NCBI RefSeq assembly: GCF_024170405.1
Contig: NZ_JALJYC010000034.1
Location: 1-21,447, forward strand
From: Neisseria perflava
GTDB lineage: Bacteria; Pseudomonadota; Gammaproteobacteria; Burkholderiales; Neisseriaceae
Direction of reading: 5' to 3'
DNA: 21,447 nucleotides
A model generated the notes under the pieces. The model worked only from the letters and a program-made list of their open reading frames with translations, had not been told where the DNA came from and searched no databases. The position numbers and the translations under genes are program-made. The number at the start of each line of letters is the position of its first letter. Position 1 is the stretch's first letter. Below, in pieces: positions 1 to 6,420 of the stretch.

Positions 1-37
1 TGTTTTGCTTATAAGGGCTCAGTCGACTTTTTTTCAT
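1..37 (-). CDS. IS1016-like transposase, N-terminal 12 codons only
   Basis: ATG is at 37-35 and the frame reads MKKSRLSPYKQN to the window edge. This resembles the start of IS1016 transposases, which begin with a short basic stretch ending in YKQN. The rest of the gene lies outside the window, so nothing can be said about whether this copy is intact. Confidence 0.75.
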   Translation of the reverse strand, partial: MKKSRLSPYKQN

Positions 38-88
38 GGGATTTATTCTAAATGATTTTGAATAAATCTAGTTATCTAGTACAGCCCC
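1..88 (-). mobile_element. IS1016-like element (IS1595 family), 5' end, runs off the left edge
   Basis: Read on the minus strand from 88, the tip is GGGGCTGTACTAGATAA. The same 17 bases form the tip at 21355 on the plus strand, and the match continues as TAGA after one mismatch. An open reading frame beginning MKKSRLSPYKQN starts 51 bases inside the tip, as expected for the transposase of IS1016-type elements common in Neisseria. The family assignment is from memory of the transposase start and tips. Only the first 88 bases are in the window. The element boundary is placed at 88 because the frame of the neighbouring gene becomes IS sequence there. Confidence 0.85.
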
Positions 89-430
89 AATAATTTTAGA
101 TAACAGCGTACTGCGTTTTTTATTGGTAGCTGCGGATAAGTAATCCTGTGCAGATGGGTGGTAGCTGGCTAAAAATGGATTAATAAAACCCATTTTAACC
201 AGTTGGTTAATTGATTTCCTTATGGAAATAAGATTTTTTTCCTTTCCGTCCAATTCGGATAAGGTCATTCTTATGGTTTCCTGTAGCTCGTGATATAGGT
301 TTTCGCTGTATTCGATATTCAAGTGTTCTTCAATAAAAGCTATACAGAGCTTTAATGTTGTCAAGAATTTTTGGCCGTTATAGTCTGTATATTCATTGGT
401 AAATCTCCAGTATTCTTCGTATGTCTGCAT
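68..430 (-). pseudogene. Probable restriction endonuclease, truncated by IS insertion
   Basis: The frame starts one base after the stop of the adenine methyltransferase (TAA-A-ATG), so it was the last gene of the methyltransferase operon. Only residues 1-114, ending in KII, are native. Residues 115-120 (GAVLDN) and the TAG stop at 68-70 are encoded by the IS1016-like terminal repeat, whose first G is at 88. The surviving part is rich in Lys, Glu and Leu and shows no nuclease motif I can recognise; a catalytic domain would be expected in the missing part. Calling it the restriction enzyme is an inference from its position behind two methyltransferases. It could be another accessory protein of the system. 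The chimeric product is very unlikely to cut DNA. Confidence 0.7.
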
Positions 431-431
431 T

Positions 432-1463
432 TTAGCCTCGTTTATTTTCGATTAAAAACAGTAATTCTTTATTTTCCTGCTTTTTTTCTCTTCCTGTTAC
501 TTTATAGACGTGTGGTGTTTCTAAAACTTTTATGGTTCGGCCATCTTTATCCAATAGAGTCAAAAGCTCATCCTTGTTTGGATGAGAGGCATTGTTATAG
601 CTTAACATCCAATATTTGAATGCTTTTAATTTTTCAAATAATTTAGTAAATAATATAACTGCTGTTTTTTTGTCCATGAAGTGATTACTGAATTGTTGCG
701 GAATTCGAGATGTTAAATATCCATCCATCATACCGTAAAAGCCAAAATAGTTATTCATTGTTCCTGTATAGGGGGGGTCTAAATATACAATATCGGCCTC
801 TACTTTTTCTAATAAATTAAAAATGTCTAAGTTATAGGCATGATGTTTCCATCCATTTGAAAATACGGCATGGTTATATGATGGTAAATTTTTCTCAAAA
901 TGGGTACGAAAGCTTTCGTTGTGATAAGCTCTTTTCCTCCCGTATTTCGCATAGCTATATTCTTCATCGCGAAGTTGTTTGACTTTCTCCCAATTAATAG
1001 TGAATCGAGAATAAGGCATTTTGCGAATCATTGCTCGTCTGAGTAGGGAGAAGGCCATAGCTTTTTTAAATGGATTTTTTAATTTTTCAATGTTTTTACG
1101 ATATAAATCCAATTGCTGACATTCGTCGGGGAAAAAGTGAACATTGGCATAATTATGAGTCATAAAACCAGAGAAAGGTTGCCCAGAAAAAATAAGTTCT
1201 ACATCATCAGGTAATAAGATTTCTTCATCATTTTCAATCAATGCTGTTGCTAGTTGCTGATTAATATTAAGAATGTCGTTGGTAAGTACTCGGTATCCCC
1301 GCTTTTTTGCTTCGTAGGCGAAAGAACACCCACCACTAAAAGCATCTAGGACAGTATCGGCATCGGCAGGGATTTGTTGGCAAATCCAATCAGCAATTTT
1401 TTCTTTATTTCCAATATAGTTAACTTTAGGGTATTTTTTTTCAGGCATAACAGCTTTCTTCAT
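432..1463 (-). CDS. D12-class adenine-N6 DNA methyltransferase of a type II system
   Basis: Transfers a methyl group from S-adenosylmethionine to an adenine in the recognition site, protecting host DNA. The SAM-binding motif is DAFSGG at residues 40-45, and the catalytic DPPY is at residues 229-232 within YLDPPYTG. The length of 343 residues is normal for the family. The start at 1463 overlaps the end of the cytosine methyltransferase by 23 bases; a second ATG at 1448 (MPEKKYPK) is almost as good, and neither has a strong ribosome-binding site. The gene is AT-rich compared with the housekeeping genes to its right, which suggests horizontal acquisition. A C5 enzyme paired with a D12 enzyme is typical of type IIS systems with asymmetric sites, such as HphI and its gonococcal isoschizomer NgoBVIII (GGTGA). 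That specificity is a guess. Confidence 0.9.
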   Translation of the reverse strand: MKKAVMPEKKYPKVNYIGNKEKIADWICQQIPADADTVLDAFSGGCSFAYEAKKRGYRVLTNDILNINQQLATALIENDEEILLPDDVELIFSGQPFSGFMTHNYANVHFFPDECQQLDLYRKNIEKLKNPFKKAMAFSLLRRAMIRKMPYSRFTINWEKVKQLRDEEYSYAKYGRKRAYHNESFRTHFEKNLPSYNHAVFSNGWKHHAYNLDIFNLLEKVEADIVYLDPPYTGTMNNYFGFYGMMDGYLTSRIPQQFSNHFMDKKTAVILFTKLFEKLKAFKYWMLSYNNASHPNKDELLTLLDKDGRTIKVLETPHVYKVTGREKKQENKELLFLIENKRG

Positions 1464-2463
1464 CCATTTTACTCAAGGCTTGTGCTATTGCTGCTGCGAA
1501 CTGTGGCGGGACGGCATTTCCGACCTGTTGCTGTTGAGCAATTTTGTTGCCGTAAAAAACAAAACTATCAGGGAAAGATTGCAAGGCTGCAAGTTCCCGT
1601 ACGGTTAATGCTCTGTTTTGTTTATAGTGAAATACTTTACGCATATCTCCTGTTATACAAACAGATGGTTTTTTACTGTTATAGCGGATATATTTGCGAA
1701 CATCTCCTGTTTTAGGTCTAATATTTTCAGGAATGTCATTACGGTTACCACCATCTCGAACAAATTTCATTTTATATAACATTTGTTCGCTATGTGTCAT
1801 GGCTACATGGTTAGCGATTTCTGAACTTTCTCCCGAATTTAGTGGGGGAAGATAACCAATTGCTTCCTCAACAGTTTTGTGTTTTTTTGAAGGGATTGGA
1901 AAGTAAATATGGCAATTTTCCCGAGTTCCTATAAAAATAATCCGCTTTCTATGTTGAGGAACTCCAAAGTCAGCAGCATCTAGAATTTGACACTCTACTC
2001 GGTAACCGATGTTCTCAAAGCATTCGAGTATTTCTTGGCGTGTTTTTCCTTTGTTATGGGTGTATAAGCGAGCCACATTTTCCATAACAAAAAATCGGGG
2101 CTTAACTAGTTGGACAATTCTTACAAATTCGGTAAACAAACGATTACGCTCGTCGTTAGCGAAGGTTCGGCCAATATTTCCAGCTATACTGAAACCTTGG
2201 CAGGGTGGACCTCCGATGACAACATCAGGAATTTCTCCCCCAAGTATTTCTTGAATAGATTTTTCATTTAGTTGTTTGATGTCTTGACAAAGGAGTTTGT
2301 GTGTTGGGAAATTCTTTGCATACGTTTGGGCATAATTCGGCTCTATTTCAACAGAGAACAATTGGCGGAACCCCTGTTGTTCAAAGCCAAGAGTGAATCC
2401 TCCTGCTCCGGAGAATAAGTCAATATAGCTTAGGTTTTTACTTTTTGTCTTTTTTTCAATCAT
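1441..2463 (-). CDS. C5-cytosine DNA methyltransferase
   Basis: Methylates carbon 5 of cytosine in the recognition site of the restriction-modification system. All main C5 motifs are present in order: motif I IDLFSGAGGF at residues 14-23, motif IV with the catalytic cysteine GGPPCQGFS at 84-92 (Cys88), motif VI MENV at 127-130, motif VIII QHRKRIIFIG at 170-179, motif IX around RALTVRELAALQSFP at 284-298, and motif X GNAVPPQ at 315-321. The length of 340 residues is full size. It is the first gene of the minus-strand operon. The upstream region is A/T-rich without a clear Shine-Dalgarno sequence. The product is probably functional, although the presumed nuclease is not. Confidence 0.95.
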   Translation of the reverse strand: MIEKKTKSKNLSYIDLFSGAGGFTLGFEQQGFRQLFSVEIEPNYAQTYAKNFPTHKLLCQDIKQLNEKSIQEILGGEIPDVVIGGPPCQGFSIAGNIGRTFANDERNRLFTEFVRIVQLVKPRFFVMENVARLYTHNKGKTRQEILECFENIGYRVECQILDAADFGVPQHRKRIIFIGTRENCHIYFPIPSKKHKTVEEAIGYLPPLNSGESSEIANHVAMTHSEQMLYKMKFVRDGGNRNDIPENIRPKTGDVRKYIRYNSKKPSVCITGDMRKVFHYKQNRALTVRELAALQSFPDSFVFYGNKIAQQQQVGNAVPPQFAAAIAQALSKMDEESCYA

Positions 2464-2603
2464 ATAAATTTTTTAAAACCTGATTTTTAAGCAAGTTGTA
2501 TTCAACAAGTGAGTAATTTTACACTATACGCTCAAAATAAGCATAAATTCCCATATTTCAAATCAAATTGTCAACAATCAACCCCATACCGTCTGAAAAA
2601 CAG

Positions 2604-2612
2604 TGCTATAAT
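2604..2612 (+). promoter_or_regulatory. Extended -10 promoter for the ACT/UPF0210 pair
   Basis: TGCTATAAT is a consensus -10 box (2607-2612) preceded by the TG of an extended -10. It lies 72 bases upstream of the ACT gene. The hexamer at -35 distance is poor, which an extended -10 can tolerate. The 220-base gap 2464-2683 otherwise holds only a one-mismatch uptake sequence (ATACCGTCTGAA, 2585-2599 area) and AT-rich DNA that must also contain the leftward promoter of the methyltransferase operon. Confidence 0.5.
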
Positions 2613-2683
2613 CCGCCTCTATATTCAATTTAAGCATTTGAATATTTGTTGAATTTTTCTACTAAAGCGCTAAGGAATCCGCA

Positions 2684-2956
2684 ATGAGCAATTCAGTAAT
2701 TACCGTTATCGGCAAAGACCGCGTGGGTATTGTTTACGATGTGTCTAAGCTGTTGGCCGAGAATCAAATCAATATCCTCAACATCAGCCAGCAGCTGATG
2801 GATGATTTTTTTACCATGATTATTTTGGTGGATACGCGAAAATGCCCGAAATCGCGGCAGGAGATGTTGGATGCGTTTGCGGCGGAGGGGGAGAAGCTGT
2901 CGCTGGATATCCGTATGCAAAATGAAGAGATTTTTAAGGCTATGCACCGTATTTAA
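2684..2956 (+). CDS. ACT domain protein, UPF0237 family
   Basis: A 90-residue protein made of a single ACT fold, starting SVITVIGKDRVGIVYDVSKLLAE. The GxDRxGIV motif is at residues 10-17 (GKDRVGIV). ACT domains bind amino acids and similar small ligands and usually regulate a partner enzyme. The partner here is very likely the next gene, 12 bases downstream, since this pairing with a UPF0210/PFL protein recurs in many bacteria. A purine-rich AAGGAA lies 10 bases before the start. The physiological role of the pair is not known to me. Confidence 0.92.
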   Translation: MSNSVITVIGKDRVGIVYDVSKLLAENQINILNISQQLMDDFFTMIILVDTRKCPKSRQEMLDAFAAEGEKLSLDIRMQNEEIFKAMHRI

Positions 2957-2968
2957 GGGATTGAAACC

Positions 2969-4333
2969 ATGACGAAAACTTTTCATTCCGGCGAGATTCT
3001 CGAAACCGTGCGCATGGTGGCCGACCAGAATTTCGATGTGCGCACGATTACCATCGGCATTGATTTGCACGACTGTATCAGCAGCGACATCAATGTGTTA
3101 AACCAGAATATCTACAATAAAATCACCACGGTGGGCAAGGATTTGGTGGCGACGGCCAAATATCTGTCGGCCAAATACGGTGTGCCGATTGTGAATCAGC
3201 GCATTTCGGTAACGCCGATTGCGCAGATTGCGGCGGCGACGCATGCGGATTCTTATGTCAGCGTGGCGCAGACTTTGGACAAGGCGGCGAAGGCCATCGG
3301 CGTGTCGTTTATCGGCGGCTTTTCTGCGCTGGTGCAGAAGGGTATGTCGCCGTCGGACGAGGTGCTGATTAGTTCGATTCCCGAAGCGATGAAGACCACT
3401 GACATTGTGTGCAGCTCCATCAATATCGGCAGCACGCGCGCGGGGATTAATATGGACGCGGTGAAGCTGGCGGGCGAAACCATCAAGCGCACGGCTCAGA
3501 TTACGCCGGAGGGCTTCGGCTGCGCCAAAATCGTGGTGTTTTGCAATGCGGTGGAAGACAATCCGTTTATGGCGGGTGCGTTTCACGGTTCGGGCGAGGC
3601 AGGCTCGGTAATTAATGTCGGCGTATCCGGCCCGGGCGTGGTGCAGGCGGCCTTGCAGAATTGTCCGGCCACGGCTGATTTGACCGAAATCGCCGAAGTG
3701 GTGAAGAAAACCGCGTTTAAGATTACCCGCGTGGGCGAACTTATCGGCCACGAAGCGGCGAAAATGCTGAAGATCCCGTTTGGTATTTTGGATTTGTCGC
3801 TGGCACCGACGCCCGCCATCGGCGATTCGGTGGCGCGTATTCTGGAAGCGATGGGCTTGAGCGTATGCGGTACGCATGGCACCACGGCGGCGCTGGCGCT
3901 GCTCAACGACGCGGTGAAAAAAGGCGGCATGATGGCCAGCAGTGCGGTCGGCGGTTTGAGCGGCGCGTTTATTCCGGTGTCGGAAGACGAGGGCATGATT
4001 GCGGCGGCGGAAGCGGGTATTCTGACGCTGGATAAATTGGAAGCGATGACGGCGGTGTGTTCGGTCGGTTTGGACATGATTGCTGTGCCCGGCCATACCT
4101 CGGCGGCGACCATCAGCGGCATTATTGCCGACGAAGCGGCCATCGGCATGATTAACAGCAAAACCACCGCCGTGCGCATTATTCCTGTAACGGGCAAGGA
4201 TGTGGGCGACAGCGTGGAATTCGGCGGCCTGCTGGGTTATGCGCCGGTTATGCCGGTAAAAGAAGGCAGCTGCGAAGTGTTTGTGAACCGTGGCGGCCGC
4301 ATTCCGGCGCCGGTGCAGTCGATGAAAAACTGA
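2969..4333 (+). CDS. UPF0210 / PFL family protein (DUF711)
   Basis: A 454-residue soluble protein of the conserved UPF0210 family, distantly related to pyruvate formate-lyase-like folds; no reaction has been assigned to it that I know of. Recognisable family segments include TIGIDLHDCIS near residues 27-37, SVAQTLDKAAKAIGVSFIGGFSALVQKGMS near 97-126 and the Gly-rich SSAVGGLSGAFIPVSED around 322-338. Length is normal. It is co-transcribed with the ACT gene just upstream, which is likely its regulatory subunit. The long antisense frames over this gene are a side effect of its GC-rich codon use. Confidence 0.92.
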   Translation: MTKTFHSGEILETVRMVADQNFDVRTITIGIDLHDCISSDINVLNQNIYNKITTVGKDLVATAKYLSAKYGVPIVNQRISVTPIAQIAAATHADSYVSVAQTLDKAAKAIGVSFIGGFSALVQKGMSPSDEVLISSIPEAMKTTDIVCSSINIGSTRAGINMDAVKLAGETIKRTAQITPEGFGCAKIVVFCNAVEDNPFMAGAFHGSGEAGSVINVGVSGPGVVQAALQNCPATADLTEIAEVVKKTAFKITRVGELIGHEAAKMLKIPFGILDLSLAPTPAIGDSVARILEAMGLSVCGTHGTTAALALLNDAVKKGGMMASSAVGGLSGAFIPVSEDEGMIAAAEAGILTLDKLEAMTAVCSVGLDMIAVPGHTSAATISGIIADEAAIGMINSKTTAVRIIPVTGKDVGDSVEFGGLLGYAPVMPVKEGSCEVFVNRGGRIPAPVQSMKN

Positions 4334-4398
4334 CGGAAAAAAATTCTGTGATGGTGGGCAAGGATGTCCACCTTACGACTTTTCACGTTATCTGTTAC

Positions 4399-4440
4399 AA
4401 AATGCCGTCTGAAAATCATGATGTTTTCAGACGGCATTTT
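4399..4440. terminator. Bidirectional terminator made of an inverted AT-type uptake sequence pair
   Basis: A 17-base perfect stem (AAAATGCCGTCTGAAAA at 4399-4415 pairing with 4424-4440) closes an 8-base loop, with A and T runs at both ends. It lies between the convergent UPF0210 and proQ genes and can serve both. Paired uptake sequences used as terminators are typical of Neisseria. Confidence 0.9.
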
Positions 4441-4453
4441 ATTATTGCGCAGC

Positions 4454-4942
4454 TTATTTAATGCGTTGCACCGAAACGGAAATTTTACCGCCGTCGGCTG
4501 CTTCGGCAGCAGGGGCAGATTCAGCAGCAACGGCTGCTGCTTCGGCCTGCGGTTGCGCCGCAGCCTTGGCTGCTTGGCGTTCGGCTTGTGCTGCCATCGC
4601 CTGCTGCACGGCAGGGTGTTGCTGCGCGATGGCCTGCTCTTCGGCGCTGACTTCGTCTTTGAAACGGTTGTTCAAATCAAAACGCTTGCCGCCGCGAGCT
4701 AGGGATTTCAAATAGCGCGGACGGCGACAGTGCTTGGCCAATACGCGGGCAATCAGCGCCGGATCGTATTGCGGCAGCGCGTTAATCAAATCCTGGTCGA
4801 TACCGACGGCCAGCGGTTTGAAGCGTTTGAATACATCGTATTTGCCGTAGATATGGTCGGCAATCATATCGGTTTGTTTCTTTTTGCTCATGGTTTGGAC
4901 GGCGTTTTTCAGCGCGGCGCTCAAGGCGGTTTCTTGTGTCAT
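4454..4942 (-). CDS. proQ: ProQ/FinO-family RNA chaperone
   Basis: Binds structured RNAs, including small RNAs and mRNA 3' ends, and affects their stability. The FinO/ProQ domain fills residues 1-115; landmarks are DMIADHIYGKYDVFKRFKPL (25-44), GIDQDLINALP (47-57) and HCRRPRYLKSLARGGKRFDL (71-90). The C-terminal 45 residues are an Ala/Gln/Glu-rich, probably disordered tail. The protein resembles the minimal ProQ of N. meningitidis, which lacks the C-terminal Tudor-like domain of E. coli ProQ. AGGAA precedes the start by about 12 bases. Confidence 0.9.
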   Translation of the reverse strand: MTQETALSAALKNAVQTMSKKKQTDMIADHIYGKYDVFKRFKPLAVGIDQDLINALPQYDPALIARVLAKHCRRPRYLKSLARGGKRFDLNNRFKDEVSAEEQAIAQQHPAVQQAMAAQAERQAAKAAAQPQAEAAAVAAESAPAAEAADGGKISVSVQRIK

Positions 4943-5163
4943 TTCGGTTGTATTCCTATTTGCGGAGCCGCCGTTTCAATCATGGCGGAATATAGGGACT
5001 GTTAATATTTCATCATGTGGCATCTTTTCGACAAAAAACATGCCTACTGCGTTTTTTGCCTTGCATCCGCGCTTTTTTACTCGAAAATCTGCTGCACGGA
5101 TGAAATCTCAACAATCCTTTGCCATTGTAATATAACGGGCGGGTTTTGGCTAAATTTTTACTG

Positions 5164-5202
5164 TTTTCAGACGGCCTCAAGTGCAAAGAGGCCGTCTGAA
5201 AA
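5164..5202 (-). terminator. Terminator of aroC: inverted AG-type uptake sequence pair
   Basis: A 15-base stem (TTTTCAGACGGCCTC at 5164-5178 pairing with 5188-5202) closes a 9-base loop. It starts two bases past the aroC stop and ends in T residues when read on the minus strand. The rest of the 261-base gap 4943-5203 shows no gene; it must contain the proQ promoter, of which TATATT near 4990 on the minus strand is a weak candidate. Confidence 0.85.
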
Positions 5203-5203
5203 A

Positions 5204-6307
5204 TTATGATTCCGACAAATGCGCAATATCGGGCGTAGTCACGCGCACATCGGCGTTTTGCGCACGGTGGCGCAGCGCATGATCCATCAATACCAAGGCC
5301 AACATCGCTTCGGCAATCGGCGCGGCACGCAGGCCGACGCAGGGATCGTGGCGGCCGTGGGTGGCGATTTCCACAGCATTACCGTCGATGTCGATGGAAT
5401 GGCGCACGGTGGCGATGGAGCTGGTCGGCTTGATGGCGAAATTGGCGCTAATGGTCTGGCCGGTAGAAATGCCGCCCAAAATGCCGCCGGCGTGGTTGGA
5501 TTTGAAACCTTGCGGAGTCAGCTCATCGCCGTGATAGCTGCCGCGTTGCGCCACGACATCGAAACCGTCGCCGATTTCAACGCCTTTAACGGCATTGATG
5601 GACATCAGCGCATAGGCGATATCCGCATCCAAACGGTCAAACACCGGCTCGCCGAGGCCGACCGGCACATTCCGCGCTTCGATATGCAGTTTTGCGCCGA
5701 CCGAGTCCAGCGATTTGCGCACGCTGTCCATATAGGCTTCCAAATCGGCGATTTGCGACTGGTTGGCGGCGAAAAACGGGTTTTGTGAAATAAAGGCTTC
5801 ATTTTCAAAGGCAATCGCCTGTTCGCCTACCTGCGTAACCCAGCAGATGATTTCGGTGTCGAATTTTTCTTTCAGCCATTTTTTCGCCACTGCGCCGGCG
5901 GCTACGCGTGCGGCGGTTTCGCGGGCGGAACTGCGACCACCGCCACGGTAGTCGCGTGTGCCGTATTTGTGCCAATAAGTGTAGTCGGCATGGCCGGGGC
6001 GGAACTGGCGGGCGATGTTGCCGTAGTCTTTACTGCGCTGGTCGGTGTTGCGGATGAGGAGGGCGATGGGCGTACCAGTGGTTTTGCCCTCAAATACGCC
6101 CGACAAAATTTCCACTTCATCCGCTTCGCGGCGCTGGGTCACATGACGGCTGGTACCGGGTTTGCGCCGGTCGAGATCGGCCTGAATGTCGGCTTCGCAC
6201 AAGGCCAACCCCGGCGGGCAGCCGTCGATAATGCAGCCCAAAGCCGGGCCGTGGCTTTCGCCGAAGGTGGTTACGCTAAAGAGTTGTCCGAAAGTATTGC
6301 CTGCCAT
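5204..6307 (-). CDS. aroC: Chorismate synthase
   Basis: Converts 5-enolpyruvylshikimate-3-phosphate to chorismate, the last step of the shikimate pathway, using reduced FMN. The start is set at 6307, giving MAGNTFGQLFSVTTFGESHGP, because family members begin there and AGGCGGT lies about 11 bases upstream; the seven extra codons to 6328 are not needed. Family signatures are FGESHGP (14-20), the GGGRSSARETAARVAAGA segment, and GRHDPCVGLRAAPIAEAM near the C-terminus. The length of 367 residues matches neisserial enzymes. It is monocistronic or distal to secA: a terminator at 6358-6404 separates them. Confidence 0.97.
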   Translation of the reverse strand: MAGNTFGQLFSVTTFGESHGPALGCIIDGCPPGLALCEADIQADLDRRKPGTSRHVTQRREADEVEILSGVFEGKTTGTPIALLIRNTDQRSKDYGNIARQFRPGHADYTYWHKYGTRDYRGGGRSSARETAARVAAGAVAKKWLKEKFDTEIICWVTQVGEQAIAFENEAFISQNPFFAANQSQIADLEAYMDSVRKSLDSVGAKLHIEARNVPVGLGEPVFDRLDADIAYALMSINAVKGVEIGDGFDVVAQRGSYHGDELTPQGFKSNHAGGILGGISTGQTISANFAIKPTSSIATVRHSIDIDGNAVEIATHGRHDPCVGLRAAPIAEAMLALVLMDHALRHRAQNADVRVTTPDIAHLSES

Positions 6308-6357
6308 GTGACCGCCTGTGGAAATCAAGTCAAAAGAATAGGGTGGATTTTAACATA

Positions 6358-6404
6358 AAAGGCCGTCTGAAAACGCATTTGCCTGCGTGTTTCAGACGGC
6401 CTTT
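6358..6404 (-). terminator. Terminator of secA: inverted AG-type uptake sequence pair
   Basis: A stem of about 20 bases (AAAGGCCGTCTGAA at the left arm start, 6358-6377, pairing with 6384-6404, one bulged base) closes a short loop between secA (stop at 6421) and aroC. Confidence 0.85.
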
Positions 6405-6420
6405 GCTCCATCTTAAACCA

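Noticed and set aside
1374..1715. 113-codon plus-strand frame within the methyltransferase operon
   Set aside because: Shadow of the two methyltransferase genes; Phe/Leu-rich composition comes from A-rich codons on the other strand.
3098..4096. 332-codon antisense frame over the UPF0210 gene
   Set aside because: His/Arg-rich translation typical of an out-of-frame shadow of a GC-rich gene.
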